DNA of 64,000 nt from Mesostigma viride (lineage: Eukaryota > Streptophyta > Mesostigmatophyceae > Mesostigmatales > Mesostigmataceae). Made by a program: the position numbers and the translations under genes. The stretch is from the NCBI GenBank assembly GCA_009746045.1, contig RPFO01000891.1:1364410-1428409 (forward strand). Reading direction: 5' to 3'. Positions 9,993-19,702 of the stretch are shown piece after piece (position 1 is the stretch's first letter; every line of letters starts with the position of its first letter). Under the pieces are notes generated by a model, which was not told where the DNA came from, searched no databases, and worked only from the letters and a program-made list of their open reading frames with translations.

Positions 9993-10440
9993 AGTTGTAA
10001 AGCATTACAAATGATGCTGGGCAGGGCTCGGAAAAATACTGTCGGAACGACACATTGAAATAAACGTATGCATTATTCTGTCCAGGTTTTCTGTTATGCA
10101 ATATATCAGTTTGCCGCACGTGATGTTGATTATCTGGATGCGGACAATGAATCCGGCGCGACTCATGTCGTTGGCCAAAATGGTTGCCACAATGGTTGCA
10201 GTCTTGCCACGGGTTGTTAAGATATAACCATGGCAGACTGAAGTTTGGCGTCTGGTGTCTAGAAGGTTCCATGTGCACAACGCATACTGCATGGCCATAC
10301 TTGTAACGACAGTGCATGCAGGACAAGGTCTCTAGGCATCTCTAGAAGGTTGACGCTGTAAATGTATAAATTAAAGCAATAAACAGCGGCCAAGGAGCCG
10401 CAGCCATTGCAACCAAACCCTTCCAAAGTCTTTCTCAACT
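9993..10440 (+). repeat. A right LTR (448 bp)
   Basis: The same length as the left LTR, with about two visible substitutions (ACTGTCGG for ACTGCCGG and GGTCTCTAG for GGTTTCTAG). It is followed by the GCCTC duplication. Confidence 0.93.
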
Positions 10441-12977
10441 GCCTCGAGGTTGCATACCATGTTTGGCCATGCAGCTCAGTCTTTGCAAGTTGCTAGACGG
10501 CTGGGAGGAAGTGAGTTGTACTCCATCTGCCAACAGGTTGCTCAAGCTTGCAAGTGCAGGCTAGTTGCTAGAAAGCCCAAGCAGTCTCATGCCAGGTCTC
10601 CTATTTTGCAGCCAGGCCATGTGCAGGTAGATATTCAGAGAATCAGGGGGTTGAAGCTGCTGGTGGCAGTGGACAGATATACCAAGTACAAGACCCTAGA
10701 GATCCTGCCTGACATGGAGAAGCCTACATTAATTGCTGCTCTGAAGTTGACAAGGAGCAGGTACCCTGGGTTGGAGTTGCTGCAGTGTGACATTCAGTTT
10801 GATTGCTGTGAGAACCTGCCAGAATTTCCAGAGTTGCTGATCACACCCAGGGAGAGCCACGGCCAGCAAGGGGTTGTGGAGAGAGCCATCCAAGCAAGAG
10901 ATCAAGACTGTGCTGCTGGTGGAGAGGATTCCAAGGACGTCATCTGCCATTGTGACATCTGCATGGCTACGTTCTGTGGAGGATAGGCTGAACCTCAGGA
11001 CTCCCATGTTCTTCGGTGACATTGCCATCAATCCTCTTATGCTGCACACCAGGATGCTGCCAGCTGATGCTGAGCAGGCATGGAAGGAGAAGCTAGAGGC
11101 CAAGTTCCTCAAGCTGAGGCAGAAAGACAAGGGCTGGAGTGTCCTAGAACCTAACGTTGGACAACAGGTTGTTGTGTGGAAGGAGCCAAGCTTTCCAGGG
11201 AAACGTGGCAGCTGGCATGATGGGGTGGTGACCCGAGTAGAAGCCGCTGGCCATAAGTGCTGGGTGGCCATTGATGGCTCCCAAGCAGTGCACCGTCTGT
11301 CCTGGTCAAAGATCCGTCCCCGGGGAGGTAATCAAGGAGACCTCTTCCAGGTGCCCGTTGGTGTACAAGGCGGGGGTGACGTGGAGCTTCCTGATCAGGG
11401 TGCTACAGCTGTATCGAGCCCTCAGGGTGACCCTGGCCCGGCCCCTGGGGTACCTTCACATACGGTGGTTGGGCAAGCAGGCGGACAGGCTGCACCTCCG
11501 GAACGGCCCGACACCATGCAGGCCTAGGGGTGTGCGTCTATCAGATATTGTACAGGCTTTGCAAAGAGCCAAGAAGGAGCCTAAGGTATCCAAGCTTGTC
11601 CAGTTGGATGATCCTGAGGTAGCTGCCATGGAAAAAGATACCAATGCACAGGTTTCTGTCATGGGACCTCAGCATACAGGAGAACTGCTGGTCGGAGAAC
11701 CAAGTTGCCCCTGGGTGTCTGATTTCAGTGGTAGGACGCATCTAAGGGTGTTGGGAGAGGTTACTGCCCCTGTCATGGGTGTGGATGTGACCTTCCTTGT
11801 CCTATAGAGGACTATGATGGCCCTGTGATTTTGGGTCAGAATTTTCTGGGCAATCCTGGGATTTCTATCAGAGCTACAGCTCTGAGAAGAGATGGCTGGG
11901 GGATGATTCCCCTAGAAAATTTCAGGACAACATTTCCAATCAGGTGCAGGGCCAAGCCGGTCAAGGGTGTAAAATGGGATGAAGGGGAGGTGCCCCCAGC
12001 AGCCAGTTTGGTGATTCCAGCTGTGTTGCACCCCAGCAGTATTGGCATAACTCACTGGAGCCTTGCTGCACACTCTCCTTTGACATATGACCAGCTAGTC
12101 CAAGAGATGAGCTCGCCTACTTTGTTTGAGGCTTGGAAGCTCGCCTTCTCCAAGGCATTGGAGGAGTGGTTGCAGTTTGAGTGTGCTGCACCAACAGACA
12201 GGCGTCCCCAGCATCAAGGAAGCTTGCTTTGAGATTTGTGCTGAAGAGGAAGGTTGTGGATGAGGTATCAGTGCCCCATGTCAGGCCTGTCCTGAATGAG
12301 TATCACGGCACGGGGAGTCTGCCAGGAGAGGAGCTGTACACGCCAGGGATGTTACACGACACATGGAGAATTTTGCTATGTCTCTACGTGGGGTTGCTGA
12401 ACAGGGGAGCAGCTATGTCATCAGTGCTGCTGGACTTCAAGAGGGCATTTTTAAAATCTGATCCAGAAGTGGCCAGGAGGGTGTGGAAGCAGGATGAGCC
12501 TTACTGTGTTGAGGTGCCTGCTATCTGGAAGCTGGAGCTGCATCAACATTTCCTGGTTATTCTGAAGGGCCTGGAAGGACTCAGGTCGAGCCCAATCATC
12601 TGGAGACTCACGCTGCAGGAAGCTCTGATCAGTGAGTGTGGCTTGAGAGTGTCTTCAGTTGATCCCTGTTTGTTGCTGGCCCAATGGGAGGGTCTGCCAG
12701 TGTATGCTAGTTTGCATGGAGATGATCTGCATTTGTTAGCCCCCACGACCTGGCTGAAGAAGTTTATTCCTGTCATCAGTGGCAAGTTTTCACTGGGCAA
12801 GGAGCTGTTGCAGGAGCCCAACAAGCCTGTAGTGTTCTGTGGAATGCAGGCTACCCTGTTCAGGAGGGATGGGGAGTGGAGTATCAGGCTTCAGGCTGGA
12901 GGAGATTATAAACAGACCATTGTGAAGGCCTTGCCAGAGAAGATCACTCAGGCTGCAGGACCTGAGTTGAGAGGCAT
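10441..12977 (+). pseudogene. B pol middle segment: integrase, protease-like, most of RT
   Basis: The first five bases are the GCCTC duplication. The integrase has RLHTMFGHA, LVAVDRYTKYK (Asp), LQCDIQFDC (Asp) and GQQGVVERAI (Glu). Its C-terminal domain carries WKEPSFPGKRGSW. The protease-like motif KDTNAQVSVMG is at about 11636 and VILGQNFLG at about 11826. RT contains LLDFKRAFLKSDPE and YASLHGDDLHLL (about 12703-12738). Frame changes near 10900, 11520, 11800 and 12200 show decay. The RT breaks off at LRGM (12977), where C is inserted, and resumes at 19047. Confidence 0.82.
12973..12977. other. Target-site duplication GCATG, left of C
   Basis: GCATG ends the B sequence here and recurs at 19042-19046 right after the last bases of C. 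Removing C and one copy restores the RT/RNase H junction in the same alignment as D. Confidence 0.85.
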
Positions 12978-13386
12978 GAGTTAGCTGAGATACCTCGAGG
13001 CTGACTTGTGGCCGGAGCCACACAGGGGAACATACAGTGTGACCGGAGTTATTCTGGCGGAGACAGAATAACGGTGCCGAGCGCCGGTTGTGGCGCGACG
13101 CACACACGTGTACGCAAGTTACGTAGCTAGCAACTAGTCTAGTGGACGTTGTGCGTAGTAACGTTGCTCCAGGTCTAGAAGCCTCTAGAACCTGGACACG
13201 TGGCGGACAAGTGAGCGTAGTCCAGTTGTCCTAGGGATCTCGTGTGAGTGATGTGTCCACGACATATAATGTGTGCCCACATATGGAGTGAATAATGACA
13301 AGGAACGCCCGATCCCTGGCGTTGCTGCAGCCATCATTCTCACACTGAGTCCCCAACGTCTCCGACGTACATATATATATCTAACT
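12978..13386 (+). repeat. C left LTR (about 409 bp)
   Basis: Starts AGTTAGCTGAG and ends ATATCTAACT, so it has AGTTAG/CTAACT inverted ends like D's LTRs. A TATA-like ACATATAATG is at about 13261. Its final 22 bases recur at 19020-19041, which identifies the outer boundary of the deleted 3' LTR. Confidence 0.72.
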
Positions 13387-13396
13387 TGGATTAGAC

Positions 13397-14983
13397 ATGG
13401 CGCCGAAGAACTCGGAAGCTAAGAACAACAATGTCCGTCCCACCCTTCAGCGGGGAGGGGCAGGAAACGGTCGGGGTCGGCCTCCCGCTAACCGGGAGCC
13501 CCCCATTACCACGAGACTGCCTTTCCCGGCGTCTCAGAGGAGAATTTCTCCTCGCAGTTCCCCACCGCGGGAGCGTGACGAAAATGTCACCTACCGCATG
13601 GTGGTGGCGGACACCCCTCGCCGGCAGCGTGAAGCTGTCGCTGCCGAGGAGTCTGCCCCCCAGGGGAACAGGGGCACCGGGACTCGCAACGAGTCCGAGG
13701 TTGCCCCGCACCTCATGCCACCCGCCCCAGGGCGACAGGTGGAAGAGGATTCCTCCTCTATGGAGGAGGGGGAGGCTTCACCCTCTCCTAGGAGAGAGGT
13801 GACCTCCGGCCAGACGAGGTCCTCGTCTGGCAACACCTCTGTCGGGAGGGCGCTGGCAGGCATGAGCCTCGGCGCGAACCCGACCCCTGCGTCCCAGGAC
13901 GCAGGTGAGGTTTATGTTGACGGTTGGGGCCAGCTCCCCTTCAAGATCCCGGTGCGTAATGCACCAAATTTTTGCCTTTCGACGGCTGGCGACTCCGCCA
14001 GCAGAGTACCCTCCCTGGCGGCTTCGTCCTGACCAAGTTCGCGGTTCAGGCGGTGGCGGCCGAGCTCCCGGAGGACGTCCATTGTCGTTTTTCGCATGTC
14101 AGGTTGCGATTCTGATCCGGCTGTATTACTTGGCCGTGAGACAAGGTGTAACTGCTCTCGACATGTATTCGGAGGCTCGCCAGGTGGCAGCAGCCACGGT
14201 GGTGGCCAAGCCACCTCGGCCGGCCGAGGAGATGCCAAGGATGCCACCTGTCGTGCCAGTCGGCTGGGGACCTGCGACGGCATCCCCTGGTTCGGCAGCG
14301 ACATCGACTGCGTCGCAGCAGCTGGCTGCAACTGTGTCGCCCCCGGCGTCGGCGGCGACCTTGCCGGCCGCGGCATCCAAGACTGCAGCACCGGTGGGCG
14401 CCCCGTCTTCTCCAGTAGCGACAGCGACAGCGACAGCAGCAGCGACAGCGACAGCGGCAGCGACCCCTAGGCGGGCGGAGGGCAAGCGCCAGCCGCCTCC
14501 CCACGACACACCCGCCGCTGAGTCGGCACCGTCGGCATCAGCCGACAACACCAACGCCATCACCACCCACCCCCCACGAAGGCGGGTGCTTCGGCACCCC
14601 CATCGCAGTCCCAAGCCCCCGGCAGGGCCGGCAAGGGACCTGCCACGGCCCAGGCCGTGGCAAGGGATCATCCATCTCCCCCAGGGGAGGAGGATGTGGC
14701 CATGGAGACAGCCGAGGCACGCATCCCTGGGGATGACGTCGTCTCACTCCGTGAGCCAACCCTTTGGCGCGCAGTCCAGCGCTGCGCCCAGGGTATCCAA
14801 GGGGTGGCCAGCGAGAGGCTGGACGACAGGTTGGCTGAACACACCAGCCTGTTGTGTGCGATCATCTATCATTTGCTCGATCAACCCTCGATTGAGCCGA
14901 TGACCAGGAGGATGTGCGAGGCACTCCTGCCCGCCCTGCAGACCTTGCTGCGAGGCAAGAAGATCAGGGTGAACCTGGCGTGA
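13397..14983 (+). pseudogene. C Gag-like N-terminal region, frameshifted
   Basis: The ATG at 13397, ten bases after the LTR, gives MAPKNSEAKNNN, like E0. The first frame (to 14032) is Arg/Pro/Ser-rich with an acidic patch. The reading appears to move to another frame near 13990 (GGFVLTKFAVQAVAAEL). It then passes through an Ala/Thr/Pro-rich stretch and ends in a helical segment (14657-14983, TLWRAVQRCAQG to LLRGKKIRVNL). I recognise no catalytic domain. It is probably the N-terminal part of Gag, or a separate ORF ahead of Gag as in B and D. Confidence 0.5.
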
Positions 14984-14990
14984 TGGTGGA

Positions 14991-15426
14991 GATGGTGCAG
15001 ACGTTGCACCGGGTGTGCATGCAGCAAGCAAGTATGTATCTCCCCACTTGGTTGCGTGTACAGACAGGTAGCCAGCAGGGGGGGGACGTGCAGCAGACAA
15101 GCTCATCTAGCAGTGAGGATAGTGATGTTTCTCTCACCCCTACCTTTGAGCAATGGGAGGCAGCTAGGGCACGCAAGAGGCAGGCACAGAGTCAGGGTGT
15201 GCAGGGGGGCATGGACATGTCATCTTCACCAACACATGTTGTGCAGGCACCTAACCCCCCAGTGCAGCCAGCCACGCGTAGCAGGCCCTCACAGGTCTCA
15301 CCTAGCATCCCAACACTGCCAATGCTGCTACATCCCCAGGCAGGTCTTCTTCTCCCTCTCCCTCTTCACCCTCTCAGGATTGGCCAGTCTATAACGAGCA
15401 TAGGCCAATTGACAGGATTATGGTGA
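14991..15426 (+). pseudogene. C Gag linker region in a different frame from the main ORF
   Basis: An open frame gives MVEMVQTLHRVCMQQ followed by a Ser-rich acidic stretch and a Pro/Ser-rich linker. The main ORF's own frame is open from 15306 (SQDWPVYNEHRPIDRIM), so the junction is probably a one-base shift near 15300-15340. Confidence 0.45.
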
Positions 15427-18400
15427 GGGGGCTGCCAGAGGGGTATACTAGGCAGCAGGGTGCTCAGCTTCTTCTCTCTCTCAAGCTCGCTAGGGAGGAG
15501 CTGAATATCAAGAACTGGTTTGGGGCACTCATGCAGGGTGATTTCTTCCACCAATCCAATCCCTCCATCCAGCACTTGGTATCCATATATCAGCAAAGGT
15601 ATCCCAGGTGGCAGGACACACAGGGTAGGGAGCCATGGGAGAATTTTCTGCGTGATCTGCATGACCTGCTGTCTGCTCCCACCACTGTTGACATGTACTC
15701 TGCGTTTAACTGGGTGAAAACCTATAAGGTAGAAACTCAGAACTATGTAGCAGAGATCAAGAAGTGGGAACTTGCAGTGAAGGCCCACCCCGAGGTTAGC
15801 AAGCTAGATCACAAGTGGCTTGTTCATTCCCTGCTCGAGAAGCTTAACCTTGATCGTAACACCTTTGCCATGATCACCACAGGCTTGGCCACCCATTGGG
15901 AGTCGATGAAAGAGGCTCTCGATTATGTTAAGCTAGCCCTGGGTCCACTGTGTCAGGACTCAGCCCCTCCCCCCTCTACCTCTTCCCCCCCTGCTGTCAA
16001 GCGGGCCCGGGGGGAGGAATCAGATGAGGAGGGTAAGGCCAGGAAGGCCAAGGACAAGCGTCCTGTGACGCTAGGGGAGGTGAAGACTCTTATGAGTCAG
16101 TTTGTTAAGAGCCTCAAGGGCAAGGGCAAGGGCAAGGGCAAGGGCAAGGGCAAGGGCAAGGGGCAGGGGAAGGGGAAGGGTAGGTCATCCCCCCCAGGGG
16201 GGAACGCTAACAAGTCTTCTGGGGCTGGGTCCTCCACCCCCAAGAAGGATGTGAAATGTGTGCGTTGTGGGCGTCGTGGACACAGCAAGGACAAGTGCCA
16301 CAAACACAAGGAGCACCTGCCGCACCTGGAGGTGCTCTGCCACAAGTGCCTGGGACCGCCTCACGGGGACCCCGCCAAGTGCACCAAGGAGCCGTGGCAG
16401 CCCCCTAAATGTAAGTCCTCACACCCTCACACGTGTCATGATGAGTCGTGTCCCCTACACCACCCAATATCCAGCTCCACTGCCCAGGCAGGGACACAGG
16501 ATGGGAGGATGTTGACAGGATGTCAAGTTAACTCTGTTACCTCTCACTCTCCACCTTCATGCTCAGCTGTCAAGGCTGTAAGCAAGGTTGGCAAAGTGTT
16601 GAAGTATTACACAGAAACCTCTGACAGTGAACCCAGGTTCACCTCCTTGATACCCAAGGTGTCCAGGGTCATGACCCAAGCTCTTAGTAACATCAGTTAT
16701 GAGGAGCTGGCATTGCAACTGCACTTACTGTATGGTCATGAGACATGTGCAGAGGTGGTAGCAGCTGCATTGGGAGGTACGGCACTCAGGAAGGCATGTC
16801 AGCTGATCAGAAAACACTGTCAGCACTGCCAAATGTATGCACCTAAACCACCCAAGTGGCATGTAGCTACACCACCTAAGTGCAAGGGCAGAGTGGTCGG
16901 GGATGTGTTCCATATTAAGGGACAGCCCTATCTGGCTTTAAAGGACGCATGGTCCAGGTACACAGCAATAGAACCTCTCCCTGGTATGGACAAGTCTCAG
17001 TTGCACAGAGCTATATTAATAGCACAAGCCAGGTACTACCCAGTAGAAGCACTGCTGTTAGATCAGCAATTTAGTTGCCTTGCTGGGGCAGAGGGCTGTG
17101 AAGCTATAGACCTGGCTGGGCTAGAAGATCATGAGAGACAAGGTATCATTGAGAGGGCAATTAGGTCTATCAAAACCTTGGTAGCCAAAGAAGGTGAGAA
17201 CCTGTTAGCTGACAGTGGGTCATACGCTGATAGGGCACTGTGGGCTACTAAGATATGCCAGATACTCAATAGACGACCACTCCTGCAGACACCCTATGGT
17301 ATTATCACACCAGATGGGTTACAGGCTGGGATATACCCACCTGAGGTACTAGCTGTGTACAATGCACAGCGTGCCCACGCTGCCAGCAGATTGGCAGCCA
17401 AGGATGCCAAGCATCCACGCCCCTCCTTCAAGGAAGGGGACACAGTTCTCTTCTATAAGGAGTCAGGGCTAGGGAAGGTTGGGACATGGTTAGGCCCAGC
17501 CACTATCCTTAAGTTTTCCAGCACAGGCAAGACTGTGCATGTGAAACACAATGACACTGGGCATGTGCACAAGTGCTCACCTCACAGGATTAAATTGTAT
17601 TACACTCCACTGTCAGACGTGGCAGAGGAGGAAGAGCTGATGGTCGACAGCTCAGTACAGTTGCCTGGTATATCTGGAGTACCCAGTGAGTGGTTGTTTG
17701 GAACACACACTGGTGAGTGTGATAGCCACAACACATGTGCACCCCAGGTCACCCTCAGTGAGCCTAGCCAGCCACAGCAGGTTAGACCACCTGTCAATGA
17801 GGGCACTAACCAAGAAGGTGGTCAGCAAGACAGCACACCTTCAGCGGTACCAGCTCAACCCATACCTACCGTGTCCAAACATGGGCTAGCAGAAGCGGTC
17901 CGCATACTGCAAGCAGCGCATAGAGCCAAAGCTCACACTGCTGCAGGGTCAGCCAAAGTGAGTAGGGCAGGTCACAGCGACAACAATCCAGCTCTAGTCG
18001 CGGTTGACACCCAAGCTCAGGTTAGCATCATCAGTGCATTGGCTGTACCACACCTAGAGTTAGAGCCTTCCCCTTGGCAACGGGTGGCTGATTTCTCTGG
18101 GCAGGCTAGCTTGACTGTTAAAGGTCAGGTTACCTTAAACATTCTTGGTATCCCCACACCTTTTCAGGTACTGGAAGGATACACAGGAAATGCTTTGTTG
18201 GGTGATCCATTTATTTCTTACCCAGGTGTCACCATCTCTTGTGATAGGCTTGAGGTACAGGGCCTGGGTGGGGTGTCACTTGATCATTTTCAGGTACCAC
18301 TCCAGACTTTGGTTGACACACAGCCAGCCACTGTCAAATTTGTTGCACCAAAGTATGCACCTGGGCACGAGCCACGTGTGGCAGATTTGGTGCACAGTCA

Positions 18401-19610
18401 GAAACTGCACCCCAAAGCATTTGGATTGGGAAAGTATGATGTTGCAAAAATGTCTCCCCTCTCCTATGAGCAGATTGTCCAGGACTGTCAAACTCAGGAA
18501 GGTTTCACTAAGTGGGTTGAAGCTTTTAGAAAGGCTATGGATGAATGGGTGGTTCCAGATCCACGTAGTCCCACCCACACACCTCCAGTCACTCCCTTAG
18601 AGCGTAAGCCCAACGGGAGCAAGCACCTAAGACTTAAGTTCGTGTGCAAGCACAAGCAAGCAGCAGATGGCTCTGTCATTTTCCATGCTAGGCCTTGTGT
18701 GACTGAGTTTAAGGGATCCACTGATTTGACAGAGGCAGATCTGTATACACCTGGCATTCAGCAAACTTCTCTTAAAATTTTGTTGTCTGTTTTTCTAGGG
18801 CACATCAATCAAGGTGATGATTATGTGTGCAAAGCCACTGACATTAAACGTGCATTTCTGAAAGGCTCACCTGAAATAGCTGAGCAAGTTTGGCATGGGA
18901 AGGTGTATGTGGTCAACACACCTCAGGTGTGGTCTAAGGATATCCCACAACCATTTCTGAAAGCCAACATAGGAGTGGAAGGTCTGCAATCTGCTCCTAG
19001 AATTTTACACGAGAATTTTACGTACATATATATATCTAACTGCATGTGGGCCTGGTTTGCCAGCATCTGTGGTCCGTCTTTGATGGTCCATAGCAGAATG
19101 CCTGATGATGTGCTTGAGGATGAGAAGCCTCGAGTCATAGCCCGATTGGTGGAGAGTACCCCTGATCTGATTTTGTCTGGGATTAACTTTGCCCAGCCTA
19201 TCACCTTGGAGATCTTTGTTGACAGTTCCATGGATGCTCGCCAGGTTACCAAGGTCAGGGGGAGAGCTGCTGCTCTGTTTGCTTTTTATCAGAGCAGGGC
19301 AAGTTTGTTCAGCTGGTACAGCAGACTGCAGAAGAGGGTCTGTATCAGTTCAGATGTGGCAGAATGCAGGGCCATATGCGAGGGGATCCAGTCCAGCTTG
19401 TACATAAAGGAGTTAATGCTGGAGCTGGCTTCAGTTACCCCTTGGACCTTGCAGATGGAGACGTTGTTGCTAACAGACAGCATGGGTATGGTCCAGTTTG
19501 TTCACAAGCAGCTGGCCAGAAGCCGGGACCTGGATTATTTGTTGCTGAAGGAGTTGGCCAGTTTGGTTGACTTGAAGCATATCCCTGGCGAGGATCGAGA
19601 ACCCTGCTGA
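15420..19610 (+). CDS. Chimeric 1396-codon ORF: C Gag-IN-PR-RT(N) fused to B RNase H
   Basis: Approximate residues: Gag helices 1-190; Lys/Gly repeat 225-255; CCHC knuckle CVRCGRRGHSKDKC 280-293; a second Cys/His cluster; integrase zinc motif LLYGHET 435; core with ALKDAWSRY, LLLDQQFSC 545 and GIIERAIRS 577; C-terminal domain FKEGDTVLFYK; protease-like VDTQAQVSII 862 and ALLGDPF 925; RT fingers and DIKRAFLKGSPE 1141. At about 1200 the RT is cut by the C deletion. Residues up to about 1207 come from an LTR remnant. From about 1209 (WAWFASIC) the sequence is B's RT end and RNase H (VDSSMDARQVTKVRG, DVAECRAICEG, LTDSMGMVQF). The double-Asp motif is absent, so RT activity is not expected. The frame ends early at 19610; NPADALTKL continues in another frame to 19702. 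Confidence 0.85.
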   Translation: MVRGLPEGYTRQQGAQLLLSLKLAREELNIKNWFGALMQGDFFHQSNPSIQHLVSIYQQRYPRWQDTQGREPWENFLRDLHDLLSAPTTVDMYSAFNWVKTYKVETQNYVAEIKKWELAVKAHPEVSKLDHKWLVHSLLEKLNLDRNTFAMITTGLATHWESMKEALDYVKLALGPLCQDSAPPPSTSSPPAVKRARGEESDEEGKARKAKDKRPVTLGEVKTLMSQFVKSLKGKGKGKGKGKGKGKGQGKGKGRSSPPGGNANKSSGAGSSTPKKDVKCVRCGRRGHSKDKCHKHKEHLPHLEVLCHKCLGPPHGDPAKCTKEPWQPPKCKSSHPHTCHDESCPLHHPISSSTAQAGTQDGRMLTGCQVNSVTSHSPPSCSAVKAVSKVGKVLKYYTETSDSEPRFTSLIPKVSRVMTQALSNISYEELALQLHLLYGHETCAEVVAAALGGTALRKACQLIRKHCQHCQMYAPKPPKWHVATPPKCKGRVVGDVFHIKGQPYLALKDAWSRYTAIEPLPGMDKSQLHRAILIAQARYYPVEALLLDQQFSCLAGAEGCEAIDLAGLEDHERQGIIERAIRSIKTLVAKEGENLLADSGSYADRALWATKICQILNRRPLLQTPYGIITPDGLQAGIYPPEVLAVYNAQRAHAASRLAAKDAKHPRPSFKEGDTVLFYKESGLGKVGTWLGPATILKFSSTGKTVHVKHNDTGHVHKCSPHRIKLYYTPLSDVAEEEELMVDSSVQLPGISGVPSEWLFGTHTGECDSHNTCAPQVTLSEPSQPQQVRPPVNEGTNQEGGQQDSTPSAVPAQPIPTVSKHGLAEAVRILQAAHRAKAHTAAGSAKVSRAGHSDNNPALVAVDTQAQVSIISALAVPHLELEPSPWQRVADFSGQASLTVKGQVTLNILGIPTPFQVLEGYTGNALLGDPFISYPGVTISCDRLEVQGLGGVSLDHFQVPLQTLVDTQPATVKFVAPKYAPGHEPRVADLVHSQKLHPKAFGLGKYDVAKMSPLSYEQIVQDCQTQEGFTKWVEAFRKAMDEWVVPDPRSPTHTPPVTPLERKPNGSKHLRLKFVCKHKQAADGSVIFHARPCVTEFKGSTDLTEADLYTPGIQQTSLKILLSVFLGHINQGDDYVCKATDIKRAFLKGSPEIAEQVWHGKVYVVNTPQVWSKDIPQPFLKANIGVEGLQSAPRILHENFTYIYISNCMWAWFASICGPSLMVHSRMPDDVLEDEKPRVIARLVESTPDLILSGINFAQPITLEIFVDSSMDARQVTKVRGRAAALFAFYQSRASLFSWYSRLQKRVCISSDVAECRAICEGIQSSLYIKELMLELASVTPWTLQMETLLLTDSMGMVQFVHKQLARSRDLDYLLLKELASLVDLKHIPGEDREPC
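16114..16165 (+). repeat. AAGGGC hexanucleotide repeat, (Lys-Gly)n in C Gag
   Basis: About nine AAGGGC units encode Lys-Gly pairs just before the zinc knuckle, a basic nucleic-acid-binding-like tract. Confidence 0.85.
19020..19041 (+). repeat. Last 22 bases of C's 3' LTR at the deletion scar
   Basis: Identical to 13365-13386, the end of C's left LTR, and followed at once by the GCATG target duplication. It is what remains of the 3' LTR. Confidence 0.8.
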
Positions 19611-19702
19611 TGCATTGACCAAGCTGCCACACAAGGCCCCAGCCCAGTACAATGTACTGAGGAAGCTCATGAATGCTGACTGTCAAGTCGGTCTATCTGT
19701 CT
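19042..19702 (+). pseudogene. B pol end: RT thumb and RNase H
   Basis: After the GCATG duplication, B's sequence resumes: WAWFASICGPSLMV matches LAWLASICAPDLLV in D. RNase H follows, with VDSSMDARQ, SDVAECRAICEG, LLTDSMGMVQF, SRDLDYLLLKE and, one frame away after about 19595, ENPADALTKL to the stop near 19702. It is currently read as the C-terminus of the chimeric ORF. The match to D along its length shows it belongs to B, not C. Confidence 0.8.

Larger units (their letters stand above)
4676..10440 (+). mobile_element. A: complete young copia-like LTR retrotransposon, nested in B
   Basis: The element is 5765 bp with two 448-bp LTRs (4676-5123 and 9993-10440) that differ by eye at only two bases. 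LTR ends are AGTTG...CAACT. It is flanked by GCCTC duplications. Internal order: Gag with two CCHC knuckles, integrase, integrase C-terminal domain, protease-like domain, RT, RNase H. A purine tract (GAAAAAGAAAAG) lies just before the right LTR. The near-identity of the LTRs implies recent insertion, yet the coding region changes frame about four times. Confidence 0.92.
12978..19041 (+). mobile_element. C: copia-like LTR retrotransposon, 3' deleted, nested in B
   Basis: C has a 409-bp left LTR, a leader, a Gag-like region, integrase, protease-like domain and the N-terminal half of RT. It then jumps to the last 22 bases of its 3' LTR (19020-19041, identical to 13365-13386) and the GCATG duplication. 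The RT active site, RNase H, 3' UTR and most of the 3' LTR have been deleted. B resumes directly afterwards. Confidence 0.82.
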
